Source: Varroa destructor
Lineage: Eukaryota; Arthropoda; Arachnida; Mesostigmata; Varroidae
Direction of reading: 5' to 3'
DNA: 64,000 bases
Assembly: GCF_002443255.2 (NCBI RefSeq)
Contig: NW_019211458.1
Span: 37,521,589-37,585,588 of the forward strand
Part shown: piece by piece, positions 50,770-63,511 of the stretch
How positions within the stretch are numbered: position 1 is the stretch's first letter
Layout: each line of letters opens with the position of its first letter
The notes under the pieces: generated by a model
What the model was told of the DNA's origin: nothing
What the model saw: the letters and a program-made list of their open reading frames with translations, nothing else
Database searches by the model: none
Translations under genes and position numbers: made by a program

Positions 50770-53700
50770 ACGCAGATTGAGCGTAAGGCCATTCTCAACG
50801 AAGAAAGACACTATGCTAAATACGTCATCCTTTACCTAAACAGTAGCTGGTTGTCACGTTACTATTAAATTAAGCTCGTCGAGATGATTCCTGCGTTGCA
50901 TTGTTAAATTTCAAAAAAACAATACCTACATACGGTTAGTTAAGGCTATGCGCACTGTATGTGCTTGCTGTCTTTGCCGATATCAATACTCAGACAGAAA
51001 AATTAAAAATATGGTATAGAAAAATCGAATTTTACGAAACACGCTTGAGGCCTCGGCTTCGCGTTGTTTCTGCCAATTCATATTGTCATGCAGTTGCTCA
51101 CTGATGCCTCGATACGATAAACACATATTTAATGTACCATTTTCGTATCGAAACCAACACAACGATCGTTGTTCAAGGTACTGCCTACATCTCTCAGTCT
51201 CAGAACTAACGCCACATAGAAAGATATATAGGTGAACATTGGCCATATGTTAGCGACCGTCAATTTTGTTTTTCGTTATAATAAACGACACGTGTGGGCT
51301 TAACGCCGAAGTTTCGCAGTGAAATGGCATTTTTCGTCCAATCTCTCCGTGTACAATGCCATAATAGAGCCTGATGATAATGGAGAGGATCAACAGATAC
51401 ATAGGTTTGAGATTTAAGACGACGATAGAAAATAATCGATAACTGTGACTGTTACGAAGGTCAAATCAATCGCATTCGGAGATAGGTCGGTAAGACGGTG
51501 GTCGCTTGCCACTCTCGCAAAGCAAGATGGCCCTATAGTGCAAACAGTGACAAACCATTAAGGGCGGGCGATTTTCTCAGGAATATAGGTATTTACTATC
51601 ACTGTCTGAGCTATAAGACTATACCAGGTGTAAAAGTTGGATGGAAAATGCACTGGTTCAAAATTAGGTATTTTTTTCTTTTTATCATAGGTTTTTGTTC
51701 AGCTCGAATTGAAGGAAAAAACTCTTTGCAGCAACTTCGGTGAATCAAACTATAGTTTTTCATGTTTTTTTTTTTCTTTATTTTTCAAATGGCAGAATGC
51801 CAGTTGGTAGCAATGAGTTCGTTCTATGCGCCCTTTTTTCTACACATGTGTGTGAGAGCTCTTTCAATTATAAACCTGTTCATAATAATACCCAGACTAG
51901 GATAATACGGTACTTCAGGTCCATTATCAGAGGGCATTCAAACGATGAACAGCATATATATGTATATACAATGCGACTTCAAAGCGTTCGATATGCTGTT
52001 GTGCCCGCACGTAGACTATCATGTTGCCTGCCCCATCGTGTTGAAATCCCGGTATCTAGGCAAATTTAATTTTTTTTAAGGTTGTTGACTAGTTTGGAGA
52101 TACCTGGCGCCGTGTCAAACGGCCTTTATCCTTGCAGAGCACTCAGTGCCATGATCATCCTAGCATTCCCTTGACCTCTAATATCGCTTCCTGTTATCCA
52201 CTACTCCACGTACCACCACAGCCATGTATGTCCGGCAATTCCGGGCTGGAAGTGTCCCCTTTTCGAACATCTCTTTTCCAAAACCGGACACTTGCTCCTC
52301 TTGAAGTAACGTTTCCGATGAACTTAAACGACCGTCAGTATAGTAAACGGCGTTGCTCAAAATCCACTCGAGTAAGAAAACAATGCGAAAGTCAAATAGT
52401 TCGAATGAAGGTGTAATGCGCGCGAGAAATCTCTGCGTCAATAAAACAGCAAAAGCGTTACAGCCGTGCATGTATTTGCAGTGTACACATAGGCAGTGAA
52501 GATTTCTTCCGACTACCTATATTGCTTGTTATTACTATCAGTGACGGGTGCATAGCAGTAATACGAATGGGTCCCATGTCACAGTATCCCATACTCGACT
52601 CGTATTCCGCTTCTCTCTTCGGGATCTCGCAGGTCGTCTACGACGCGTTGTCGTCTCCAGGCAGGCCACCTTGCGAAAATACTGTTGCACTTTGCTCCCA
52701 TACGATCAATGATTAAAGAGAGCAGTTCACTGCTGTGGGAACTTTCGGGCAAAAGACTTTCTGATTAGAATCGGTGACATCAAGTTATTTTAGGGTTTCT
52801 TCGCTCCTGGTTTTTTTATCGACCACTCACTTACTATCTGAAACGAAAGATTATTACGTCTTTGGAAATAGTATAAATGAAAATGCCTTTGTATCATAGT
52901 GACCAAATTCGATTGTTGGTGCTTGAAGAAGGATCATTCAAGATAGGCAAAACATAATAATCTTATTAAATTGAAAAAAAAGTACAATTATTCTACTTAT
53001 TTCTTTAGGTCAATTTACTTGTGTCAGCAGAACCCAAACAAGAACCTTCTCATTACGATTAGCACTATTATTTTATTATTTGTTACTTCGTATGTACGTT
53101 TTTTCTTCTATATGATTTGATAAAATTATGGCGTTCAACAAAGCTAGGACATACGAAAAAGGTGTATATCGAATGATAATAATTATGCTAAGATCAAGAC
53201 GATTCTACTATTCAAGAATAGAATAGCCGCCTAGATAAAAAAAAAAGTAAACCCAACCTGAATAAACAGATAGCTCGGAAAACAATGCCAGAAGCAGACC
53301 AATAATAACAGAATCTTTGTACTCCAGTTATCTTGATTGTCGAGCTTCCAGCGTCTGCAGCCCTACTATATACTGCCGCAGGCATATAGGTTCATACCAA
53401 TGGTTACAATTTACATGATGAACTTGGCCTTTAGCTTTGAAGGCTTCTGAACACATACTCTCATCAGCGTTCCGCCCTACAGGTGACAGAGGAGTCGAAT
53501 CGAAATGTCGCATCGGCCTGCTGGTAGACCAACTAATGTTGTATGCCTATACCGTATATAGATTTCTAGATCTTTCGTACTAATGATTTAGCGTTTCGAT
53601 AGAGTTTCGTTAAGGCGGCGAACGTCCTTGACCGCTCATCAGATGCAGCTTTCCAATTTGTCAGACCCATGTCATCTACATACATACATGTATGCGTACG

Positions 53701-54918
53701 TACATTAAATCTATCTCCCAGCACCTCGATAAAATGCGACCTGACCCCGTGGTAATAGACAGCGACGTGCATTCGCACAGCTTAAACCACAACTAAGGAT
53801 GACGCTTCCCTGCTAGGTGTATATAAAGTGCAACGGCGTTAATTATACATCAACAGCGGTACCCTTTCTTAGCATAGGCGACAATATTAGACCGCAGCTG
53901 TGATAGAGACAACAATATGGCGACCCCTCCCGCCTCGACTGGGTAGATTGTTGTAGGCAGACGCATCGACGGGAAATAATCTGGGTTGCATTCCGCTCTC
54001 TGGCTCACTGTGACCGTCTGTGGATAATACGTCCTCCACTTCGCATTACTGCCAGCTGTCGTTCGGTAGCAGACTCGTCAACAGTCGAGATTCCGAGTAA
54101 TGAAAGGCTAATGACGGCCCTGTCTTGTTGACAAGGCCCAAACAGCAGCTAGCCTACAAACAGGTACAGTTAGGCCTGCGTGCTGTTTCGATTCGGCGTG
54201 AATCCGCACCTCGAGGATGTCAACCCTGTTGTCGTCATGACGTTCACATTCGATGCTCATTCATATAGACGTGTATATATATTATCGTATCTACCGTTGG
54301 CATAAAGGAGATGCTTGATGATAAGAGATGGGACTATCAGAAAAGGTTGGCCGCTATAGCCGGTAGGGTCTGCGATAACAGATCTGCGTGTAAAACTAAA
54401 GCGGTATTGAAAACCAGTATGAACATCAACTGTTATAACAAACTATGTATTATATGGCTGAGTGCGTTTTTTTCTTCTACATCTATTCTACGTCTGAATC
54501 CTCTAATCATAGATGCGCAGGCCAAAGACGTGCTATCGACGGCTGGTTCCAACCCTTGACGAAGTGTGGCTATAATGATATTCAGGCGGGCCAGATGTGA
54601 TCTGACGGTTTTTAAAACTCAATTAAAAAGCATTCAAGCATTCAAAAGCATCAAGCGCAATATACATACATTTTGAGAACATTTCTACTCTTGCACCGAC
54701 ACTAGACAAAGATGGTGATTATATTACCTTAAATTCTATGTTTCAGACGATCAGATCCGGCACCGGCAAAGTATACTACTATAAAATGAATTAGCATACC
54801 TCTACGAAACTCATTTTATGAATAAATACGGTAACGTTTGAATTAGTCTTTCGAAGGTTTCTTATACTCAGGTCATCGTTATCCCTTTGGTGTTGCCTCG
54901 TTTCCTAACCGTTTTTAG

Positions 54919-55218
54919 GGTAACGAGTCCACGCAGAAGACGGAGACAACCACGTTCGTCGTGGATCCGCCGGCGGGCGAGGAGTCGAACCGGAGCTTCG
55001 GTCGTTTCCGCACCGTGGCGACCCTGTTCGTCTGGCTAAGGCGTCCGCAGGCCATCTCGACGCAGTTGCCGTCCAAGCCGCGCCTGGCCAAGGCGATCGA
55101 CTACTTCTCGAGGACGGTGTTCCCCGTGCTGTTCGGCATGTTCACCTTTGGCTTTTTTCTCAATTACGCTATCATCGGGCCACTATCTGAAGAAAACTGG
55201 AAACTTATTGAATATTAG
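54919..55218 (+). CDS. Channel coding exon 8: distal cytoplasmic loop, M4, C terminus and stop
   Basis: Residues 656-754 and TAG at 55216-55218. The first part (GNESTQKTETTTFVVDPPAG, then EESNRSFGRFRTVATLFVWLRR split) is cytoplasmic loop. AKAIDYFSRTVFPVLFGMF begins the conserved pre-M4 and M4 region (about 715-738), in which I-D-x-x-S-R-x-x-F-P is the usual family pattern. A short tail PLSEENWKLIEY follows. The acceptor is a pyrimidine tract ending TTTTTAG. The first two thirds of the exon have strikingly G/C-ending codons (for example 54961-55140), in contrast to AT-rich flanks and to exons 2-7. The ATG-less start of the open frame confirms it is an internal or terminal exon. Confidence 0.93.
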   Translation, partial: GNESTQKTETTTFVVDPPAGEESNRSFGRFRTVATLFVWLRRPQAISTQLPSKPRLAKAIDYFSRTVFPVLFGMFTFGFFLNYAIIGPLSEENWKLIEY

Positions 55219-56104
55219 ATATGTTTATATACACTTGAAAACGAAAGTCAGAACAGACCACGGACTCCGGCAGAATCAGATTAAGTCGATCAATCCGTTT
55301 CAAGAGCAGGCAAGCATCGGTCCGGCCATTGATCCCTATGAACTGCGCATATGTTATGCTGCAGCCAGTTGATAGAACAAAAGTAGGTTACGTTGTAAAA
55401 CAGGGCGGCCGCGACACCACTCATACAAAGAAGCCCAGGGAAAAACAGAAGGCAACAAATGATTAGGCAATGAAATAACAAATAAGTCTGTACTAGATCA
55501 ACTACAAAGCAGTCACGAAGGCAAAAAACATGCCAAAAATCAGATACCACATTAAAAAAACATCGACTTAAGCCGACTCTGCAGTGCCCGTTGTTACCTG
55601 ATCAATCTGACGTGAAGAAAATAAAGATTACCTATATAGTACACTCATATACAACAGTTGACAGAGATTCTACCGGAGAAGACATTTTATTGTAGGAAAA
55701 CAAAAAAAAAGGCACTCGATAGACCCGTACTGGTGGAAGAGAAAATAATTAAGTACTGCCGTTGCGGTAGACGGTGCCGAGCGGCTTGCTACGGCCGACA
55801 GGATTCCTACGGATTCTGGTCACGGCACCAAGCGCGTAGCCAACCTATTCTTTCGTGTGTCGTTGGTGATCGAGTCGGATCGAATGAGCGTCGCATCGTT
55901 TGCGTGACTTGTCGTCTACGACCCTAGCTAACGTCCGCTTGGCGTCCATTCTGAGCTTATCAAACAATGAACATAGAAGTAATGAAAGAAAATTCTTTAA
56001 CACCAAAGTCCTTTCCTATCCGTTGCAATATGTCCTAGCGAAAACCGAACTAACAAAACAATCAACCTACATCAATAGCACCAGCAGCAGTAATAATGAC
56101 GACA

Positions 56105-56110
56105 AATAAA
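56105..56110 (+). promoter_or_regulatory. Candidate polyadenylation signal AATAAA (proximal)
   Basis: First canonical AATAAA after the stop codon, 887 bases downstream, in an A-rich context. Use is unproven. Confidence 0.35.
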
Positions 56111-57099
56111 GCAACAATAACAAACGGAAATAGTAACAGGATAATTCCCTCCAGCCCTTGACAATGTAGCACATCTCCGATTTTTCTTTTAGTAATTATA
56201 ATAGTATTTATCATCGTAACTAAAAACAAATGAAATCAATATTTAAATCTAAAAGGTTCAATTAAAACCAACTCGACTCATTCTTCAGCGTCATTCTTCG
56301 GTGAATTATCTCGCGGGATTCACAGGCACGTTACTATATAAGAGATGCCAAGTCTCTTTTTTGCACGCGTTGCCTTCGGCGCCGCCGCACCAATGACTAA
56401 TAACACTGAGGATCATCCACCCGAACACGTATGCCTAATAAGCGAAAACTGCTGCCTCAGCGTACACGCTATGGCCCACCAAAACTACATTGAAAAACAG
56501 ATTGTAATCTTCGCAAGTCGTGAGACAAACAAAAAAGGACTAGGACAAATCTGAGGCGATAATTCATCGACAAACCAAACGAACTTGAACCCACTGCAAA
56601 TAGTGTCCTATGATTTGTATTCTACCGATACAAAGCTATAATTACAACAAACTGCGACAACAGCCAAGCTATCATGCTGCAACTAAGCATATATAGACGC
56701 AGTTAAAGCAAAGTAATGGCTAAAAAAAGCGAAAAATTCAATTGCTCTACGTGGATGCGGAGTCCGTAACTCAGACATTTGATGGGTTCTCACGGAGACC
56801 CTCTCCTTTTGACATAACCGGACCTTACACAGTATGCCGTCGTTTAATGGATGAAAAAAGACAAGACGAGGAACAAACATCTCTTCGACAACGAAGATGT
56901 CAGATCAAGAGTAGATTCGAAGCTTCTGCTCGAGAACCCAGTATCCAGTGATGATCGATGTGCAGTTATGTAAATTTAACACAAACAAATCAATAACAAA
57001 CACTAACTAACACAAGTAAATATACGTAAACAGGTGGAGATGGATGGTGGAAAAGTGAATACATACCGCTAACGTCTACAAAGGAACGAAGGCACAGAC

Positions 57100-57103
<4 letters not shown>

Positions 57104-57139
<36 letters not shown>
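57104..57139. repeat. (TA)n microsatellite
   Basis: 36 bases of TA dinucleotide in the probable 3' UTR; it produces a run of Ile-Tyr in a minus-strand ORF that should be ignored. Confidence 0.95.
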
Positions 57140-57142
<3 letters not shown>

Positions 57143-58446
57143 GTGCAGGTAATAAGTGATTATAAAGCCGAACCGCATATTGCCGGTGGCACAAGCCGAC
57201 CAATGGACAATGTCGATGAAACTAGTTAGGCGATAACAAGCGAATATCACAACCTTTTTCGAAAGCGAAATCAATACCGCAGAACCAGACGCATCGCTGA
57301 CACGGGGGTGCATCCAACAGTTGAACCACAAGTTCCAATCGAAATATGGAAGAATCTTGTGGGACCCACTGTTGTTAGCTCTAAACAAAGTCCGATTACC
57401 TCCTATCCTTCAACCAGCCACAGTATCGTTTACTTAGAACTTAGCCTTCCTGTCAACAACTAATATAGCAACATTGTTGTTCTCGCAAAGAGGTGCCGTT
57501 ATAACTATATACCTAATGCGATATTGAACTTTCCATGGTAATAACTGCAATACCGATGATAATACTAATCATAATAATGATGCGAACGAGGATGATAATT
57601 AGACTATAATGACAATTACATTGACGGTGATAAAAATAATGGTAACATTGAAAATATTGGTAATAATGGAAATACGTTTAAAGAGGAAAGCTGAAACGAA
57701 TGCCACAACACGACGGATAACGGGACGCGCAAGCAAAACTATATTGAATGCCGTTGGCCAAATGGTAAGTGGTACGAAGTATGACGATTTAGAAAGCAGC
57801 GGACAATACAGATAGTCTGGCATCACAGTATCGTTTCAGGTTCCCGATATCTGGCTTTCAAAGTTGCGTAAGCATCTTCCAAAGTCAGAGTGAAGCCGAG
57901 GGCAACTGACCGGTCGCGTAAACACGTACCGCATGTACACGTTATATTGACGATTGTACCATTAAGGTCAAGAGGGCCAGAGGGCTAATAAAAGAAACGC
58001 GTTTGGAGAATATCCGTCGATTGATTTGTCCAATAGGATTAGAACGGCTATGTCATTGTTTATCGATACAAAATGATGGAGAAGCGCCGGAAATATCGGC
58101 AGGAGCGCCATCGCACCGTTCATGTGCTGACATAAGAACTGTATTGCTTGGACGGATTATATGGCTAACCAGAAAAAATATTGGAGATGGATAAAGAGAT
58201 GGATACCGATGACATTGATAACTATTATGGAAAAATACGAATGTTATACTTTTGCACATAATTTTCCACGTGGCAACAACGCATTATCATTGTATAGCTT
58301 TCGTAATGGATAGACAAATACCCTCGACACATTAACACAACACGTACTTCGTAAAACTGAAGTTCCGCAGGCCATGATTTCCATCAACCTGATTAGTCGT
58401 CCTTCCTGAATAGTTTTGCTGGGCCTCGTACAAATACGACCATATA

Positions 58447-58482
58447 TACACACACACACACACACACATGCGCGCACACACA
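58447..58482. repeat. (CA)n microsatellite, interrupted
   Basis: ACAC repeat with an ATGCGCGC interruption, in the probable 3' UTR; it explains the Cys/Val-rich minus-strand ORFs. Confidence 0.9.
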
Positions 58483-59066
58483 GACCACGCGAAAGATAAC
58501 AATAATGCTAAGCAATGAACAGAAAACAACTTATAGCTTCCTAATTTCACGAGAATATTATCAATAATAAACAAAACCAGAATGAAAATATCTGTTTAGG
58601 CATCTTAGACATAATGCTACAGAGAACAACATAGGAATCAAACGAGAAAGAGTACGAACGAGCAAAAGAAACTTGGAAAATGGAAACGCAGGCTTTTGGA
58701 TGAAAAACAAAAAGCAATATAAATAGACATGACGAAAAATTATAATACTCCAAATAACACTTTAAAACGATTAACATTTAGACGTTTGCTTCACGCTTTC
58801 CAAAAAAAACGATCGAATCGCTTAAAATGTTAGTGATATTTTCATTGGATATAGATTGGCCGCGATCAGGAAACATATATATTACTTGAGCGACCCAAAG
58901 GAAGTTTTAAAATTTTATATTTTTATAGGCAATCTGCTTCCATCAAAAATAAAAAAAGCGCCCTATTTGCCGAGCAGGATCAAGTCCTGCTCATGAGGAA
59001 AAATCTGGTTGGTATATTTACTTTTCTTCTACGCAAAAATAACTCTAAATAGTTTATGATAATATC

Positions 59067-59079
59067 AATAAAGAATAAA
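59067..59079 (+). promoter_or_regulatory. Paired polyadenylation signals AATAAAGAATAAA (distal)
   Basis: Two canonical hexamers separated by one base, followed by T-rich sequence (GATTTTCTTGTTATT). This arrangement fits a strong distal poly(A) site that would give a 3' UTR of about 3.9 kb. Confidence 0.4.
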
Positions 59080-59120
59080 GCGATTTTCTTGTTATTATTA
59101 TAAATCTCCTTACATACACA

Positions 59121-59161
59121 ATATATATATATATATATATATAGATATATATATATATATA
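59121..59161. repeat. (AT)n microsatellite with one TAGA interruption
   Basis: About 41 bases of AT repeat just after the paired polyadenylation signals. Confidence 0.95.
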
Positions 59162-59740
59162 CATTAACAGTGTCATAAATGAAATTGACTGTGAAGAAAG
59201 AAACTTACCTAATGATCATTCATACATAGATCACTGCTACTAATATAACTAATGAATTTTTGTGCTTTAACTTTTTAATAATAATGACAATGATGATACA
59301 TAATATCGGTAACTAACTCAGTCAAGTTAAGAACATAAAGTTGAGGGAAACTATGATAGGACTGTGAAGTTATGTCAGTCTTCTTCCTCTGATGAGCTGA
59401 CTGCTGCAATGTCGTTGACAGGATGTCTAAAACGTGAAGAACGAATATAAAAACGAGGTAGGAAATGTGAAAGCGATGATAATATGAATTGTACGAATCT
59501 GAGTGAGAAGCACCGCGAAGTTACTATCTCGAAGACATCAAGCGAAAGTCGACGTTGAACGAGTCCGTGAATACGTGACGTCGTGTTATTTCCGGATAGA
59601 CAAACAGACATGATAAGGGAAATAAAGGCTGTTATGTTCTGCAAATATTGTCTGAATGTTCTTATTCCTACTTTCGACGATGTTGCTACACGTATAGCGT
59701 TGACTAATCCTAATGATGACTTCACTGCGTAGTGAAGTAC

Positions 59741-62495
59741 TACGCCTTACGACTGTTCATTAGAGGTGGGTCCTGCTGACGAGAAACGCACCGCATCGCC
59801 AAACAGCCGGCCAGACACTGATTTGAACATGCATGAGAAAAGCAATCTAGACAAGTTAATCATGATGGATTTTCGTAACTTCACGATGATAAGATGAAGA
59901 TATCTTGCCTGGCTCATAAGTCTCACAGGAAATATTGAAAATAAGCGTTTGCTGGAAGGAAAACTGCCCCCGTCCTTGCATAGACAGTTTCGTGGCGATA
60001 CGACTTCTATTTCTGGCTGTATATGTTACCCTGGCGTTTCGCTACTTCCGAAGGTTTGAGAGATTTTTCATTTCTTAAATCTTGCTCCTCGTACCGCTTT
60101 TGAACAATTATTGGCAAATGTCACGCGGCCTTTCCACTGTATGGATCAGCTAGACACGTAATAACGAAACGACTATGTTTATAGGTCTATTTTCATGTAG
60201 TTTCATTAGATTACACGCGGAATGTCTATGAAAGGATATTTTCGCCACCAGAAGAGATAATGAAATAGCTTTTCCATTATTTAAAACTATGTCGTTATCG
60301 AGTGTTTGGATAGGCGCAAAGACCTGTTATCAACTTCGCTGTTTCGAGTTTCCTTAAAGAGAGTCGAACGACGATGCCATCTTTTCCTGAAGAGTCAATG
60401 ATGATATGTCTTCAAGGTGCGCTTGAACTCATACAAAACGGTTCACGGCACTCTGCGAAAATCTGCGCACTTTATTTATCGGTTCGCAAATTTATTAACG
60501 TATTTATATATTTGACCCGCACAGAACACTACTACTTTTCCCAAGGGGACCTTAGATCTGCCCGGTTAAGAAATTAAACCCGTTTATATCACGTTACCAT
60601 TGCGCTATCTGTAGTGTAGCACCACTGCAGCTATCGTTATTACATCGTTGTCGTTTGTTTGACACATTTGTCCTAAGAATCCTGTAGCTCGGTAACAGGT
60701 ATTCACTTCATATTGTGACAGCAAGAGTATTCTCCTGTTGCCATTCATTATGTTTGTGTTAACGCGCCTAATGTCCTCGTTGTCTGAATATAAAACTAAT
60801 CACCATTTTCAAAATGTTTGCTTGGGGTGAGCCGTTATGGACGGCCCTACTGTCATTTGAGGCCGATACGCAAGAAGGCCAAGAACTAAACGTCTACTAG
60901 CAATTTTAAACAATCTGAACAAAGCTGGCTTTGAAAGGAGACTTGACCTTTGACACGAGTTGACCGAATAAAGGTTCGACTTGAACGTATTTCCGTTTGC
61001 GAAACTCTACAGTTACTCTACAAGAACTCGAGCTATTTCCCAAGCGACTGGCCATGAGCGATGGAAATTGAATGGCGTTCGTGCTAATAATGTGTGGAAA
61101 AAGATCATAGCAAATGCAGGCAAAAGTAAACCTTTGAGCCAAAGCCCAGACGAATGCCAAAAAAAAAGGCGCTATTTGCTTGATGTGAGCGAGAGACGAC
61201 GTTGCTGCCGATTGTCTAACGACTGACTTCGAAAGGTAGCCGTCAACAAGCGATAAGAGTACGAACAGGCCATTGAAAAAAATCGATCGGAGCAGAATGG
61301 GCGCCGTGTTCCATGATGACAATAAGGGAGCAACTACATCTTTAGCCGCCTAGAAACACAAATGGGAATTTTTAACATCTCTGCCGTAAAGCCTGAAGCA
61401 TCATGAGAGTGCCATGTGCTTTGATCCTTGCAGAATTCTCCTAGTGATGCTAATTTACCCTCCATGGAGGGATGCAAAAATGCATTTATCACAATGTAGT
61501 GACGAAACAATGGCAAAATATCGTCGATCTGTTTAATGATATTTTTTAAAACACCATAATGATTATCAATGCCTTTTTAAGCCCCTCGTTAGAAATGATT
61601 TTGTTTTTAACTATAATAAGTGACATTGATTACGAGTCACCGTTACCGTTTCTAGATATGTTTGCATGTACAAGCTGACCTATAGGTATGTGGACAGTCG
61701 ATGAACCTACAATTTACGTCCGCTAAGGCGGTAGAAGAAACGTAAACTATTGTAAATTTAAGCATGTAATATATTTCCAATAGCAGTACCCTCTGAGCAT
61801 GTTACATACTATACTAATATTAGTCGACAAAACCGTTTGAGGTCGCACAGTAACCATTGCCGTTGCCACATACCAGCGCTATACCATTATTACATACTAT
61901 TACAGGAAATGTGGAAATGGTGTTAGGATGCCTTTGTTAGACACTTGTTGCCGAATTAAACCCACTCTTTGCTAAATATTTGTCTATGTTCTACTACTTC
62001 TACATATTTAGACTGACTCTCTAAAAATTGTCTTCCATTTGTCCAGTGAATTTAGGATCATTCCTTGTTTTTATCCATATCCAGTATTTGAAGCAATGAA
62101 GATCTTAGTCTCGGGAAAAAACCAAAAGCAGGTAGGTGCGTCAAGCTTAAAATTCGTTGATAGAACAGAGCGCGCAAAAGTGTTTTAGTCTTTGAGGAAA
62201 CCGTTGATTTCAGCTACTCGGCACTCCTTGCGTGTTGGTAGCCAAGTTTGGTTACTAAAACACTGATAACAACCATTCGTTCGAATTTTAGAAACGACCC
62301 TTCTGCTCCAATGATTAGATCTTGTGTGGCTTTGTCTTAGTGAGTTTGTTGTAACGATCTGGTGTTAGCCGTACGCGTACCAAGTGCCGGACACAGCCCT
62401 CGAAAAGATGCTTATATATCGACAAATTACGGGAAAGGCTATCTGTGATCGGGACTTAATTTCGCCTAAATCGCTTTAGACTAGATATCTACTCT

Positions 62496-62546
<51 letters not shown>

Positions 62547-63420
62547 GTATATACTTATAGGCTATTTGTGTCTGAGTATTATGGGCAGCAAAGAATATCG
62601 AACATAGTATCATACCAGTTAGTTTGACGGTAAAATAGAAAAACTATTTTTTAAAAGTCGTGAACTATCCAAAACTAACAATCAACGTAGACAAACCAAA
62701 ACTTCCTAGAGCAATAAGTTAAGCGCAAGTACAAAAATAGTTCAAATTGTCTGGAAACGCTGTCCAAGACAAGCTGCTAGTTGTCGATGCGTTATTTTAT
62801 CGTACTTCTTTACTTATTACAAATGTAATATATCCTATTATAAATACTAATCTAAAAGGTCATGCTTGTATTACATTTAATGATTAGTTTGAGCTTTTTA
62901 TTTTTCATTTTATAGGTTCGAATATTATATATATAAACTGTTGTTTATATCTTCTTATACAATAACCCACCTTTTAATAGTTTCGTATAAACTACTATGG
63001 ACATTGATGATGTCCTAAATCATTTTGCCCCTTCGAAGAACCAAGTGCTATTTTTTTTCTTGCCTCACTGGGCATTAATTCCTCATTTCCTTAATTAGGC
63101 CAGTTTACCACGCAGTCTCAAAGTATAACTAATTAGTTAGTGAGACTATTTATGCTTCTTCTACTTCTACATATATAGCCTATCAAATGTAGTAGCATGC
63201 TGAACAAACATCTACGACGAGGGCATTTACGTACGCAAGTAACGCTATCCGTAAAAAACCTCTGCACCTTTTAACACATGTGCTAGATAGAAATTAATAA
63301 CAGTAATGCCAGTGACTCAAGACATAAAGCTACTTCTATACCAAATAGTCCAGAAGAGTGGCAGATCAGACGACAATGATCTACGACGGTTCCCTACTCC
63401 GTTGCCCACGCATTTTTTCA
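59741..63420. other. Downstream flank, no gene recognised
   Basis: AT-rich sequence with an AT microsatellite. Short ORFs on both strands (the longest on the minus strand at 60906-61322, 138 codons, hydrophobic and Ser-rich) show no known domain. The + strand loses the A skew of the preceding region, which suggests the transcript has ended. Confidence 0.4.
62501..62541. repeat. (AT)n microsatellite
   Basis: About 41 bases of AT dinucleotide in the downstream flank, followed by ACATATGTATAT. Confidence 0.95.
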
Positions 63421-63511
63421 TCAGTGGGTCTCGTCACTTTTCTCCCGTTTTTTTTTCTTGTTCCTCGCCTTCAGTCTTTGTTTGTCTTTTGTCCATCTGT
63501 CGTCTGCGCAG

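Larger units (their letters stand above)
44958..54918 (+). other. Intron 7 (10 kb), in the M3-M4 loop
   Basis: GTTAGT to TTTTTAG, phase 0 at both ends. Exons 7 and 8 join directly in frame, but an extra loop exon cannot be excluded. It contains a mixed-composition block with CAG/CTG runs (49.1-49.6 kb), a TGGCC repeat (50739-50769) and a strong acceptor-like sequence at 52630 without a clear donor. Most of 45-48 kb and 51-54 kb is AT-rich with no coding signal. Confidence 0.75.
5615..55218 (+). other. Gene span: Cys-loop ligand-gated chloride channel, pHCl-2/Hodor-like, 8 coding exons
   Basis: Eight exons on the + strand join without frame error into 2265 coding bases (754 residues plus stop). 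Intron phases are 1,0,1,0,0,0,0 and every intron begins GT and ends AG. The product would be one subunit of a pentameric plasma-membrane anion channel: signal segment, extracellular ligand-binding domain with the 13-residue Cys-loop (C442-C456), M1 about 527-549, M2 about 558-577, M3 about 590-613, variable cytoplasmic loop about 614-710, M4 about 715-738, short extracellular tail. The M1-M3 wording (VPGIVLVTSSFISFWL, VMIGVTTMLNF, STLPVVSNLTAMN) resembles the Drosophila CG11340/CG7589/CG6927 clade, from memory only. Fly members of this clade respond to pH or zinc; the ligand here is unknown. Which fly paralogue is closest is not resolved. Confidence 0.9.
55219..59740 (+). other. Probable 3' UTR and downstream A-rich region
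   Basis: After the stop, the + strand stays strongly A-over-T skewed with AAC, CAA and AAT-rich sequence for roughly 4 kb, like the 5' leader and unlike the introns. Candidate polyadenylation signals AATAAA occur at 56105, 57987, 58566, 59067 and 59074 (the last two adjacent). TA and CA microsatellites are embedded. The ORFs here, for example the minus-strand 56990-57388, are low-complexity products of repeats. The true transcript end cannot be fixed without RNA data. Confidence 0.45.

Noticed and set aside
56990..57388. 132-codon minus-strand ORF with an Ile-Tyr run
   Set aside because: The run is the TA microsatellite at 57104-57139; there are no coding features outside it.
60906..61322. 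138-codon minus-strand ORF
   Set aside because: Longest minus-strand frame in the flank, but composition is unremarkable, another ORF runs opposite, and nothing matches a known family.
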